Shown: piece after piece, positions 24,960 to 33,810 of the stretch
Layout of the letters: every line of letters begins with the position of its first letter
How positions within the stretch are numbered: the first letter of the stretch is position 1
NCBI GenBank assembly: GCA_012523405.1
Contig: JAAYIN010000026.1
Span: 32,961 to 96,960 of the forward strand
Direction: 5' to 3'
From: Clostridiales bacterium
GTDB lineage: Bacteria > Bacillota > Clostridia > Christensenellales > Aristaeellaceae
DNA: 64,000 nucleotides
Made by a program: the position numbers and the translations under genes
Notes under the pieces: generated by a model
Seen by the model: the letters and a program-made list of their open reading frames with translations, nothing else
Database searches by the model: none
Told to the model about the DNA's origin: nothing

Positions 24960-26384
24960 CTACGCCCTTTCGGGTTGATATCTGAGTATGGGGTTACGAG
25001 CCGCCTTCACCTCGTCAGGACGTCCAATCACGGCGTTGTGCGGGGTGTGATGCATCGCCTCGGGATCGTTTTGTGCCTCCCGCAGAATCTCGCCCATCAC
25101 CAGAGCCGCTTGATCCAGTGTTTCCATGCTCTCCGTTTCGGTGGGTTCAAACATCAACGCCTCATGTACGATCATGGGGAAGTACATCGTGGGCGGGTGA
25201 ATGCCATGGTCAATTAGAGACTTGGCAACATCCAGCGCACTCACGCCGATACGTTCTTTGAGCTCCTCGAGGGTGAGCACGAATTCATGCATGCAGATGG
25301 TATCCTTGGCAGGGGTAAAGCCCTGCGCCTTCATCTGGTGGAGGAGATAGTTGGCATTGAGCACAGCGTGCTCGCCCACTCCGCGCAGATCGTCTGAGCC
25401 AAGGGTCTTGATATAGCAAAGGGCCTTGACGAGCACGGAGAAATTGCCGTGGAATCCCTTAACCTGTAGTTTGCCCGCTTCGCCGCAGGATGCGACCTTT
25501 GGCAAGAAGGGGATGAGCGCAGACTTCACGCCTACAGGTCCGCTGCCCGGTCCGCCGCCGCCGTGAGGGGTAGCGAATGTCTTGTGCAGATTGAGGTGAG
25601 TGACATCAAAGCCCATGTCTCCCGGACGCGCAACGCCTAAAATCGCATTGAGGTTCGCGCCGTCATAGTAGAGCAGGCCGCCTGCGCCGTGAATCAATTC
25701 GCTGATGAGGAGGATATCCTTCTCAAATAAGCCTAATGTGTTCGGATTGGTGAGCATGATGCCCGCAATCTCGTCGGATAATAGCGTCTTTAGATGCTCG
25801 ATGTCCACGCATCCGTCCTCGCGGCTGCTCACATTGATGATCTCATAGCCCGCCATGACTGCACTTGCGGGGTTTGTGCCGTGAGCGCTGTCGGGGACGA
25901 GAATCTTGGTGCGCTTTGTATCGCCGCGGGACTCATGGTATGCCTTGATGCAAAGCATACCTGTGAACTCGCCGTGCGCGCCCGCTGCTGGCTGGAGCGT
26001 AAATGCATCCATGCCTGTGATCTCGCATAGCGCGGTCTGGAGCTCATCCATGAGGTCGTAGCAACCCTGCACGTCTCCCTTAGGCGCGAGCGGGTGCACA
26101 TTGGTGAAGCCCTCTAGCCCTGCGGCTATTTCGTGTAGGGCGGGGTTGTATTTCATGGTGCAGCTGCCTAGCGGATAGAATCCGTTGTTCACGCCATGGG
26201 TACGGTTTGCCAACTGCGCATAGTGCCTTGATACGTCTACCTCGCAAAGCTCGGGGAGCATAGGCGCGGTTTCTCGTTGCAGTTCCTTTGGGAGCGTTAT
26301 AGCAGGGACATCAAGGACTGGGAGTACTTCGGATCTGCGTCCGCGGACGCTCTTTTCAAAGCTCAGTAATACTTGTTCGCTCAT
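24960..26384 (-). CDS. gcvPB: Glycine dehydrogenase (decarboxylating) subunit 2
   Basis: C-terminal half of the PLP-dependent P protein in its split form. 474 residues from ATG 26384, which overlaps the gcvPA stop (ATGA); a GTG nine bases earlier is the alternative. The PLP-binding lysine is in HLNLHKTFATPHGGGGPG, with the glycine-rich stretch after it, and HGTNPASAVMAGY earlier. It works with subunit 1 to decarboxylate glycine and pass the aminomethyl group to GcvH. Confidence 0.96.
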   Translation of the reverse strand: MSEQVLLSFEKSVRGRRSEVLPVLDVPAITLPKELQRETAPMLPELCEVDVSRHYAQLANRTHGVNNGFYPLGSCTMKYNPALHEIAAGLEGFTNVHPLAPKGDVQGCYDLMDELQTALCEITGMDAFTLQPAAGAHGEFTGMLCIKAYHESRGDTKRTKILVPDSAHGTNPASAVMAGYEIINVSSREDGCVDIEHLKTLLSDEIAGIMLTNPNTLGLFEKDILLISELIHGAGGLLYYDGANLNAILGVARPGDMGFDVTHLNLHKTFATPHGGGGPGSGPVGVKSALIPFLPKVASCGEAGKLQVKGFHGNFSVLVKALCYIKTLGSDDLRGVGEHAVLNANYLLHQMKAQGFTPAKDTICMHEFVLTLEELKERIGVSALDVAKSLIDHGIHPPTMYFPMIVHEALMFEPTETESMETLDQAALVMGEILREAQNDPEAMHHTPHNAVIGRPDEVKAARNPILRYQPERA

Positions 26385-27703
26385 GCTTCGCACACTCCCT
26401 TCACGGCTGCAACCACGCTGTCAAGCTGTGTCTTGCTTGCCTTTTCGGTGACGCACCAGAGCATTTCATGATCGGATAGGATGAGTCCGCTGAGGATTCC
26501 CTCGGCTGCGAGCGCATCCTCAATGACCTGTGCGTTCTTTGGCAGGACGGTCACAAACTCGTGGAAGTAGCCGCCTGCGTATTTGAGGCTCACGCCGTCA
26601 ATCGTGCAGAGCTGCTGAGCGAGGTAATGCGCCTTGCTCATGGAGCTATTGGCTGCGTCCGCAATACCGCTTGCGCCCATATAGTTCAGGTAAATCGAAG
26701 CGGTGAGGGCACAATGTGCCTGATTGCTGCAAATGTTACTGGATGCCTTCTCGCGGCGAATATGCTGCTCGCGCGCTTGAAGCGTCAGGACAAAAGCACG
26801 GCGACCTTCTGCGTCTGTGGTCTGCCCTACGATGCGCCCGGGGAGCTTTCGCTGCATGGCGGTCGTGGTGGTCATAAAGCCAAGGCTTGGACCGCCGAAT
26901 GCCATCGCGAGTCCAAAGGGCTGTGCATCGCCGCAAACAATGTCCGCGCCAACCTCTGCGCCGCTCTTCATGATCGCCAATGCCATGGAGTTTGCGCCCA
27001 AAATGCACTTGACCTTCGCTTCTTTGCAAAGCGCAAATAAGCCTTCTGCGTCTTCAAACTGACCAAAGAAGTTTGGCTGCTGAACGTAGAAAGCGGAAAC
27101 ATCTGCTGCAAGGAGCTCGGATAAAGCATCACGATCGGTCACGCCATCCTTCATGGGGACAACGCGCACCTCATGATCGGTGCCATAGGCATAGGTCTTG
27201 ATGACCGCTAGGGTGTCTGGGTGCACAGCTTCGCTTACGAGCGTTACGGTGCGCTTGCGGTCGCGGCACATCACAGCCGCTTCTGCTGCTGCGGATGCGC
27301 CGTCGTAGACGGAGGCGTTGCTCGCATCCATCCCCGTGAGCTCCGACATCAGCGATTGATATTCGAAAATCGATTGGAGCAGGCCCTGCGACATTTCAGC
27401 CTGATAGGGCGTATACGCCGTTACAAACTCCTCCTTGCCAGCCATGCGGGTGACAACGGGCGGGATGAAATGATCGTAGCAGCCAGCGCCGCGAAGGGTT
27501 AATGCATAGGAAGTATTCTTGCCCGCGAGCGCTTTCATCGCACTGAGCGTTTCCATCTGGCTCATGCCATGAGGGATATTCACAGGCTCTTTGAGCATGA
27601 CGGAGCTGGGTACCTGCGAAAAGAGCTCATCCATGCTGCTCATCCCAAGTGCGCTGAGCATTTGCTCTTGCTCGCCTTGGGTATGGGGGAGATAATTAGC
27701 CAT
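26381..27703 (-). CDS. gcvPA: Glycine dehydrogenase (decarboxylating) subunit 1
   Basis: N-terminal half of the split P protein, 440 residues. Marks are FIPPVVTRMAGKEEFVTAYTPYQAEMSQG and QREQHIRREKASSNIC near residue 325. The split gcvPA/gcvPB layout is the Firmicute/Thermotoga form. GAAAGGAG precedes the ATG. Third gene of the operon, 23 bp after gcvH. Confidence 0.96.
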   Translation of the reverse strand: MANYLPHTQGEQEQMLSALGMSSMDELFSQVPSSVMLKEPVNIPHGMSQMETLSAMKALAGKNTSYALTLRGAGCYDHFIPPVVTRMAGKEEFVTAYTPYQAEMSQGLLQSIFEYQSLMSELTGMDASNASVYDGASAAAEAAVMCRDRKRTVTLVSEAVHPDTLAVIKTYAYGTDHEVRVVPMKDGVTDRDALSELLAADVSAFYVQQPNFFGQFEDAEGLFALCKEAKVKCILGANSMALAIMKSGAEVGADIVCGDAQPFGLAMAFGGPSLGFMTTTTAMQRKLPGRIVGQTTDAEGRRAFVLTLQAREQHIRREKASSNICSNQAHCALTASIYLNYMGASGIADAANSSMSKAHYLAQQLCTIDGVSLKYAGGYFHEFVTVLPKNAQVIEDALAAEGILSGLILSDHEMLWCVTEKASKTQLDSVVAAVKGVCEA

Positions 27704-27726
27704 ATAGCGGCTCCTTTCTATTCTGC

Positions 27727-28101
27727 TTACTTTGCGATGAGGGCCTCGTATTCGTCCGCATTCATCAGTCCTGTTTTGTCGCTAATGCCTTCGATCTTGC
27801 AAAGCCATGCTTCGTAGGGGGCTTCGTTGATCTTCTCGGGCGCGTCAAGCAGCTCTTCGTTAACCGCTGCAACGGTGCCGCCTACAGGCGCGAATACGTC
27901 GCTGACAGCCTTTACGCTCTCCACGTCTGCAATGGTGTCGCCGATAGCAACTTCGTCGCCTTCCTCAGGCAGGTTCACAAAAACCAAATCGCCAAGCTCG
28001 GATTGTGCAAAATCGCTCAATCCAACCAGCGCTGTTGTGTCGTCCTCAAACTTTACCCATTCATGGCTTTCTGTGTAAAACAAATCCTCGCGAATATCCA
28101 T
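27727..28101 (-). CDS. gcvH: Glycine cleavage system H protein
   Basis: Lipoyl carrier of the glycine cleavage complex, 124 residues. The lipoyl-lysine is Lys64 in [10 protein letters not shown], within the barrel-sandwich hybrid fold. AAGGAGG precedes the ATG. It lies 42 bp after gcvT. The nearby lplA would attach the lipoate. Confidence 0.96.
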   Translation of the reverse strand: MDIREDLFYTESHEWVKFEDDTTALVGLSDFAQSELGDLVFVNLPEEGDEVAIGDTIADVESVKAVSDVFAPVGGTVAAVNEELLDAPEKINEAPYEAWLCKIEGISDKTGLMNADEYEALIAK

Positions 28102-28143
28102 TTGATACGCCTCCTTGAAAATTAGAGTGAAATGACCTATGGT

Positions 28144-29238
28144 CTACTTCTGTCTGCGGTAGAATGGCAGCGGCACAACTTCGGCATCTACCAGCTTTCC
28201 GCGGATTTCGACCTTGAGTATTTTTCCTTCGATTTTATAAGGTGCTTCAACAATTGCCATCGCAATCGGAGCGCCTATATAGGGGCAATGCGTGCCGCTT
28301 GTGGTTGCGCCGACCGGCTTGTCGCGGTGATATACAGGGAACTGCTCGCGGGCAATGCCCCTGCCGATCATTCGAAGGCCAATGCGCGCCCTGCGGGGTT
28401 CGCCCGCTGCTACCAGCGCCTGCCTGCCGATGAAGGAGGGTTTTTCGAGCTTCACAAACATTCCAAGACCAACCTCAAAGGGGTTGATCGTGTCGTCCAT
28501 TTCATGACCGTACAGCGGCATACCCGCTTCTAGGCGCAGCGTGTCGCGGCAGCCGAGACCGCAGAGCGCAAGGCCAAAGTCCGCGCCAGCCCCGACCAAT
28601 ATGTCAAAGAGCTTCTCCGCATCCTCCGCCTTGCTGTACAGCTCAAAGCCGTCCTCGCCCGTATATCCCGTGCGGCTCACTAGGCAGTTTACGCCGCCCA
28701 CGTTCACATCGTTCACAAAACTATAATACTTTTGTGGAATCACGTCATCGGAAAGAATCGTTTTCAGTGCAGCCTCTGCATTGGGACCTTGGTAGGCGAT
28801 CTGGCAGATGCCGTCGCTGATATCCTCAATCTGCACATCACCAAACTGATACTTTAAGATATGCTTTACATCTTTATGGCGGTTGGAGGCATTGACCACC
28901 ATGAGGTACTCCTCATCACCCATGCGGTACACGAGCACATCATCCATCACGCCGCCCTGCTTGTTGAGCATCGGGCTGTAGCGCACGCGGCCAATCGCAA
29001 GGGTTGCATATTGGTTGCAAAGCAGATTTTCAATATTCGCCAGTGCGTCAGGTCCCTTAAAGGAAACCTCACCCATATGGCTCACATCAAAAAGCCCCAG
29101 CGCAGTTCTGACAGCCATATGCTCGGCAATGACGCCGCTGAACTGAACCGGCAGCGCATACCCCGCAAACGGAACGATTTTCCCGTGATTATCAACATGC
29201 TTTTGATACAGTGGAGTCTTCAAAACTTTCTCTTCCAT
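28144..29238 (-). CDS. gcvT: Aminomethyltransferase GcvT
   Basis: Transfers the methylene group from aminomethyl-GcvH to tetrahydrofolate and releases ammonia. 364 residues. N-terminal fold includes VPFAGYALPVQF and LFDVSHMGE, with the folate-site RTGYTGEDGFELY near residue 195. AGGAGGT lies 8 nt before the ATG. It is the first gene of the gcv operon and follows a long structured leader. Confidence 0.97.
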   Translation of the reverse strand: MEEKVLKTPLYQKHVDNHGKIVPFAGYALPVQFSGVIAEHMAVRTALGLFDVSHMGEVSFKGPDALANIENLLCNQYATLAIGRVRYSPMLNKQGGVMDDVLVYRMGDEEYLMVVNASNRHKDVKHILKYQFGDVQIEDISDGICQIAYQGPNAEAALKTILSDDVIPQKYYSFVNDVNVGGVNCLVSRTGYTGEDGFELYSKAEDAEKLFDILVGAGADFGLALCGLGCRDTLRLEAGMPLYGHEMDDTINPFEVGLGMFVKLEKPSFIGRQALVAAGEPRRARIGLRMIGRGIAREQFPVYHRDKPVGATTSGTHCPYIGAPIAMAIVEAPYKIEGKILKVEIRGKLVDAEVVPLPFYRRQK

Positions 29239-29483
29239 ATGATTACCTCCTGTACATTGTAACTGGTTTTTTTAACAGAAACAGACGCGATGCCACATTT
29301 TCATGTGAAATTTGTCGCGTCTTGGCCGCTGTTGCAAACGTTATCCGCCGCTGCGGATGTTTGAACAGCAACGAATATACTGATTGGGGCGAACCTGTTG
29401 ATAGCTGTGTCGCGTTTTAGCAAGCGCGCACATTTGGCTAACCAGATCCCTTACGCCACCGAATATTCACGCTTCCTGTGTCA
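29239..29483 (-). promoter_or_regulatory. Structured 5' leader of the gcv operon (candidate novel riboswitch or attenuator)
   Basis: From the predicted start near 29483, about 245 nt precede gcvT. Minus-strand RNA shows a domain closed by GAATAT/ATATTC (29373-29468, about 96 nt), a long hairpin (29328-29369; stems GCTGTT/AACAGC and ATCCGC/GCGGAT) and a third hairpin (29283-29322; AGACGCGA/TCGCGTCT with inner CACAT/ATGTG). The octamer TGTCGCGT (plus strand) occurs twice, at 29408-29415 and 29313-29320, so the downstream strand of hairpin 3 could pair with either copy, as in switch RNAs. The glycine riboswitch motifs are not seen. Regulation is inferred. Confidence 0.5.
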
Positions 29484-29489
29484 TCTTCC

Positions 29490-29519
29490 AGTATAATGCA
29501 AGCACAAACCGTTTGTCAA
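29490..29519 (-). promoter_or_regulatory. Sigma-A promoter of the gcv operon
   Basis: On the minus strand TTGACA (29514-29519), 18 bp, TATACT (29490-29495). Confidence 0.65.
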
Positions 29520-29640
29520 TTGATTATACAGATATAGAACATCGCAAAGGGCACAGGGCTTTGCCCTGTGAATGATATTTTTTTCACGAGTTACCCGCGT
29601 CTTGGTTACTGTGGATTTGAGAGATGCCCGATGCGCGTCA

Positions 29641-30708
29641 TCAGCCGTTTCCATTCCAGAAATACTTCTTCTGTATATAGCAGGACAGTCCGTTATCGCA
29701 AATCATATGAAACCACTCATCGTCAATATCGCCGACGAAGTGACCGGTTAATCGCGTAATTCTACCCCCATAGATGCCAACGACCTCTGCGCTTGTTGAT
29801 GGCTGTGCATACAGCAAGATATCCTCCGTTAAGTCCATGACCACCGACCCCATATCATGATCCGACGGAAAGCGAGTGGTAACGGTCTTCATTTCCTCGC
29901 CAAAGGCTAAACCTTCGCATAGCATATACCCCTTTGCATCGCCAACCGACACCTTCGCCCACTCGCCGTCAACCGAGTCCACCTTTACAGGCGTACCGCT
30001 GTAATACTCGCCATAGGATATCGCGTCTTGGGATGGGGCGGCGCGAAGATGAGACCTCATTTCACGCGTATCGCTCTTCACCATCGCGTACCCGTCGGTA
30101 TTCATCATCTCAGTCGCTTCCTTGGAAGAGGTCGGCATTTGGGAAATATCAAAATGGCTTAGGTTTCGATCAAATAGATATTCTCCATAAACATATCTTT
30201 CTATATTCACATAACTATCGGTATTTGTATATTCGTCGATAACAGTCACCATTTCAAGATAATTCGCCCAATAGGACGTTAGTATTCCGCCGTCGTTCAA
30301 GCTCGCCAGCATCCAGTTCCCCTGATCATCTTGCTCAAAAGTGCCGTTCCAGCTTCGGTCGCCGCTTCCGAGGTGAATGTATACATAGCCGTCAAATCCA
30401 ACACTCGCCGCTTCCCCATTGATCACAGGCAAAATAGCGCTTTGGCTCTCCAAGGCGTATGCTTCGCTTTTTTCATTTCGACCAAAAAAGAACGCTTGGC
30501 GCGCTCCATCTACCTTTTCCATCAGCACCATGAGCGTATCGGGGTCGCCTTCTGCCTTGGCAAACGACATTTCAGCGGGAAGAGCCTCGGCAATTGACTG
30601 GGGCAGTTTTTCCGCCGTATCAATGCTCACCTCAGGCACATAGCCAAGCGCCGTAGGGGAAGTCAGCAAGGTGACAAACGCCAATAGCATCGCAAGTAAT
30701 TGTTTCAT
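29641..30708 (-). CDS. Secreted SH3-domain protein
   Basis: A 355-residue protein. N-terminal signal peptide (MKQLLAMLLAFVTLLTSPTALG). The middle half is unrecognised, with repeated Tyr/Asp-rich strands. Residues ~210-350 carry two SH3b-like units (MRSHLRAAPSQDAISYGEYYSGTPVKV and ILLYAQPSTSAEVVGIYGGRIT), of the kind that binds peptidoglycan or protein. The full C-terminus has cysteines (MICDNGLSCYIQ). It is an isolated gene between the gcv promoter region and the nucleoside transporter. No catalytic motif; a wall-binding or sensing role is possible. It resembles the multi-SH3 protein at 55999 only in domain type. Confidence 0.65.
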   Translation of the reverse strand: MKQLLAMLLAFVTLLTSPTALGYVPEVSIDTAEKLPQSIAEALPAEMSFAKAEGDPDTLMVLMEKVDGARQAFFFGRNEKSEAYALESQSAILPVINGEAASVGFDGYVYIHLGSGDRSWNGTFEQDDQGNWMLASLNDGGILTSYWANYLEMVTVIDEYTNTDSYVNIERYVYGEYLFDRNLSHFDISQMPTSSKEATEMMNTDGYAMVKSDTREMRSHLRAAPSQDAISYGEYYSGTPVKVDSVDGEWAKVSVGDAKGYMLCEGLAFGEEMKTVTTRFPSDHDMGSVVMDLTEDILLYAQPSTSAEVVGIYGGRITRLTGHFVGDIDDEWFHMICDNGLSCYIQKKYFWNGNG

Positions 30709-30913
30709 TTAATATCCTCCTCTATCTGGGTTCCTCTGCTCTATCTAACGAATGAACTTTTCTATTTATGGCATTTATATCCTATTTTCATTATTTTCCG
30801 CTACTTAGGCTGATTTCCCAAGAGATTTCGCAAAGAATTCCCTGTTATTTCCCTATATCCGAACGCAATATGCGACATTTTCAAATAATGTTCGTGTTTT
30901 TACGCTTTTATTC

Positions 30914-30942
30914 TTTACAAATCGATCATTCTGGTGTATGAT
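30914..30942 (+). promoter_or_regulatory. Sigma-A promoter of nucleoside transporter operon
   Basis: TTTACA (30914-30919), 17 bp, TATGAT (30937-30942). The transcript leader would be only about 40 nt, which leaves no room for a purine riboswitch, often seen before this type of operon. Confidence 0.65.
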
Positions 30943-30988
30943 ATGCCATGTCACAAATCAACAATCACAACGCAGGAGGATGTATCGC

Positions 30989-32164
30989 ATGAAGAAATTA
31001 GGAAGCTTATTGCTCGCACTTTGCTTGGTATTTGGACTGTTCACCGCAACCGCCAATGCTGAGGGTGTAGCTGCAGATGAAATCAAAGTCGGACTTATCT
31101 ACATCGGCGACGAAAACGAAGGATATACCTATTCCCATTACAAAGGCGCTATGGAAATGAAGGAAGCCCTCGGCCTTAGCGATGATCAGATCGTTGTCAA
31201 ATGGCTGATTCCCGAATCCGAAGCTTGCTACGAAGCCGCTGTTGATCTGGCCGAAGAAGGCTGCAACATCATCTTCGCTAACAGCTTTGGTCATGAAGAT
31301 TACCTCTTCCAGGCTGCTGAAGAATATCCCGAAATCCAGTTCTGCCATGCAACCGGTACCAAGGCTGCAACAACAGGACTTGACAACACCCACAACTATT
31401 TCACCGGCATCTACGAAGCTCGCTACGTCAGCGGCGTTGTTGGCGGCATGAAGCTCCAGCAGATGATCGACGAAGGCACCATCGCTGTTGAAGATGCAAT
31501 CGTTGGCTATGTTGGCGCATACCCCTATGCTGAGGTTGTCAGCGGCTACACCAGTTTCTTCCTCGGTGTTCGCTCCGTATGCCCTTCCGCTACCATGATC
31601 GTTAAGTACACCAACAGCTGGGCAAGCGCTGACCTTGAGAAGGAAGCTGCTGAAGCTCTTATCGCTGAAGGCTGCAACCTCATCAGCCAGCATGCTGATA
31701 CCACCGGCGCATCCACCGCTTGCGAAGCAGCAGGCGTTGCGATCGTTGGCTACAACATCTCCATGATCCCCACCGCTCCTAACTACGCTTTGACCTCCTG
31801 CACCAACAACTGGGCACCTTATGTGACCTATGCTGTGCAGAGTGTTATAGCTGGCGAAGCATTCCCCTCTGACTGGTGCAAAGGCTACGTTGACGGCGCT
31901 GTTGCGCTAACAGAGATCAACGAAGCTGCTGTTGCTCCCGGCACAGTGGAAAAGGTTGCAGAAGTAGAAGCAGCTTTGGCTGACGGCTCACTGCATGTAT
32001 TTGATTGCGCTACCTTCACCGTTGGCGGCGAAACCATCACAACCTTTGATACCGCTTATGGCTTTGAAGGCAATCAGCTTGTCTCCGATGGCTACTTCCA
32101 CGAGTCCGAACTACGCAGCGCTCCTTGCTTTGAGCTCCGCATTGACGGCATCACCGAGAAGTAA
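30989..32164 (+). CDS. BMP-family ABC transporter substrate-binding protein (nucleoside)
   Basis: A 391-residue extracytoplasmic binding protein of the BMP/Med family, which mostly binds purine nucleosides. Signal peptide (KKLGSLLLALCLVFGLFTATANA) with an ANA-type cleavage site; there is no lipobox cysteine, so it may be released or held by other means, which is unusual for a Gram-positive binding protein. BMP marks include GDENEGYTYSHYKGAMEM, the acidic IFANSFGHEDYLF segment and the GIYEARYVSGVVGGM block. Start ATG 30989 sits 9 nt after AGGAGG; the frame is open to 30938 but that part is upstream of the signal. A terminator-like hairpin separates it from the ATPase. Confidence 0.88.
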   Translation: MKKLGSLLLALCLVFGLFTATANAEGVAADEIKVGLIYIGDENEGYTYSHYKGAMEMKEALGLSDDQIVVKWLIPESEACYEAAVDLAEEGCNIIFANSFGHEDYLFQAAEEYPEIQFCHATGTKAATTGLDNTHNYFTGIYEARYVSGVVGGMKLQQMIDEGTIAVEDAIVGYVGAYPYAEVVSGYTSFFLGVRSVCPSATMIVKYTNSWASADLEKEAAEALIAEGCNLISQHADTTGASTACEAAGVAIVGYNISMIPTAPNYALTSCTNNWAPYVTYAVQSVIAGEAFPSDWCKGYVDGAVALTEINEAAVAPGTVEKVAEVEAALADGSLHVFDCATFTVGGETITTFDTAYGFEGNQLVSDGYFHESELRSAPCFELRIDGITEK

Positions 32165-32179
32165 TCACTGACTTGTATG

Positions 32180-32214
32180 CCCTGCTGCCTGACCTACTAG
32201 GCAGCAGGGTTTTC
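32180..32214 (+). terminator. Intra-operon terminator after the binding protein gene
   Basis: CCCTGCTGCCT / AGGCAGCAGGG (11 bp, 8-nt loop) then TTTTC and further T. Leak-through would give more binding protein than transporter, as usual for such operons. Confidence 0.85.
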
Positions 32215-32256
32215 TTGCTTTTTACTCCCCCTAAAAACCCCTATGGAGGCTATACA

Positions 32257-33810
32257 ATGCAGCAACAACATGCGATCGAGATGCGCGGGATCACGAAGCA
32301 TTTCGGCTTGGTCGTCGCAAATGAGAACGTGGAACTCACTGTCCGCAAGGGCGAAATCCTCTCTATTCTAGGCGAGAACGGCAGCGGCAAAACGTCCCTG
32401 ATGAATATGCTCGCAGGCATTTATTTTCCTGACGCAGGTCAGATTACCATTGATGGGCGCGAGGTCGTCATCCGCTCGCCAAAGGATGCCTTTGATCTTG
32501 GCATCGGAATGATCCACCAGCACTTCAAGCTCGTTGATGTGCTCACAGCAGCTGAAAATATCATCCTGGGGCTACCCGGAAAGCTCCGCCTAAACATGAA
32601 AACCGTTGAGGCGGATATTCGCAAGCTCACGGATAAATATGGCTTTGAAATTGACTTGACCCGCAAGATTTACGAGATGTCTGTATCCCAAAAACAGACC
32701 GTTGAAATCGTAAAGATGCTTTATCGCGGTGCAAATATATTGATCCTTGATGAACCGACAGCAGTTTTAACCCCGCAGGAAACCGACAAGCTATTTGACG
32801 TGCTGCGCAACATGCGCAATCAGGGGCACAGCATCATCATCATCACCCACAAGCTCACCGAAGTGCTCAGCTTGTCCGACCGCGTGGCGGTGCTGCGCAA
32901 GGGCGAGAGCATCGGCACTGTGGATACCAAAGATGCAACTGAAATGTCCCTCACCGAGATGATGGTGGGCAAGAAGGTTGTGCTTGATATCGATCGTCCT
33001 GATCCCGTAAACCCCGTGTCGCGTTTGCAGGTAGACGGCGTAACCTGTATCGACCGCGAGGGCAGAAAAGTGCTTGATGACGCCACCTTTGATGCGCGCA
33101 GCGGCGAGATTCTCGGCATTGCAGGCATCGCAGGCAGCGGACAAAAAGAGCTGCTGGAGGCAATTGCAGGTCTTCGCCCTATGACAGGCGGCGTGATCAC
33201 CTATATCGATGAGAAGGGCAAGTCAAGAGTCCTCAGCCGCATGAACGCATCTGCGATTCGTGAGCTGGGCGTTCGCCTTGCCTTCGTTCCTGAGGATCGC
33301 CTCGGCATGGGTCTGGTTGCCTCCATGGGCATGACAGACAATATGATGCTGCGCACCTACCGCGGCGGCCGCTCCTTCTTTCGCCAGCGCAAACAGCCGC
33401 GCTCCCTCGCTCAGCAGATCATGGAAGACCTTGAAGTCATCACGCCTAATATCGAGTGGCCCGTTGGCCGCATGAGCGGCGGCAATGTGCAAAAGGTGCT
33501 TGTGGGACGCGAGATTTCGTCCGCTCCGCAGGTACTGATGGTGGCATACCCCGTTCGCGGTCTTGATATCAACTCATCCCACGCCATCTACCGTCTGCTC
33601 AATCAGCAAAAGAAGCTAGGCGTGACGGTGATCTGTGTTGGCGAGGACCTTGATGTGCTGCTCGCACTCTGCGATCGCATCATGGTACTGGCAGGCGGCA
33701 AGGTCAGCGGCATCGTGGATGGCCGCACAGCTAAAAAAGAAGAAGTCGGACTGCTGATGACATCCGACCAGTACGAGCAGCAAAGTGCAAAGGAGGAGAC
33801 AATCGCATGA
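32257..33810 (+). CDS. Nucleoside ABC transporter, double ATP-binding protein
   Basis: A 517-residue protein with two ABC domains of the sugar/nucleoside class. Domain 1: Walker A GENGSGKTSL (~38), signature region, Walker B ILILDEPTAVL (~164). Domain 2: Walker A-like GIAGSGQKEL, signature SGGNVQKVL, and Walker B-like VLMVAYPVRGLD in which the catalytic Glu is not present, so one site is degenerate, as in RbsA-type proteins. ATG 32257 with GGAGG upstream. It overlaps the permease gene by ATGA. Confidence 0.9.
   Translation: MQQQHAIEMRGITKHFGLVVANENVELTVRKGEILSILGENGSGKTSLMNMLAGIYFPDAGQITIDGREVVIRSPKDAFDLGIGMIHQHFKLVDVLTAAENIILGLPGKLRLNMKTVEADIRKLTDKYGFEIDLTRKIYEMSVSQKQTVEIVKMLYRGANILILDEPTAVLTPQETDKLFDVLRNMRNQGHSIIIITHKLTEVLSLSDRVAVLRKGESIGTVDTKDATEMSLTEMMVGKKVVLDIDRPDPVNPVSRLQVDGVTCIDREGRKVLDDATFDARSGEILGIAGIAGSGQKELLEAIAGLRPMTGGVITYIDEKGKSRVLSRMNASAIRELGVRLAFVPEDRLGMGLVASMGMTDNMMLRTYRGGRSFFRQRKQPRSLAQQIMEDLEVITPNIEWPVGRMSGGNVQKVLVGREISSAPQVLMVAYPVRGLDINSSHAIYRLLNQQKKLGVTVICVGEDLDVLLALCDRIMVLAGGKVSGIVDGRTAKKEEVGLLMTSDQYEQQSAKEETIA

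Larger units (their letters stand above)
29239..29640. other. 402-bp gap upstream of gcvT
   Basis: Contains the gcv leader RNA (to 29483) and promoter (29490-29519). From 29520 to 29640 there is only a CACAGGG/CCCTGTG hairpin (29552-29570), without a clear T-run, and no gene is seen. Confidence 0.7.

Noticed and set aside
29239..29520. Glycine riboswitch before gcvT
   Set aside because: The gene context demands it, but the conserved aptamer blocks are not found on the minus strand, so only an unnamed structured leader is reported.
30943..30988. Purine riboswitch before the BMP binding protein gene
   Set aside because: The leader after the best promoter is only about 40 nt and has no aptamer-like junction.
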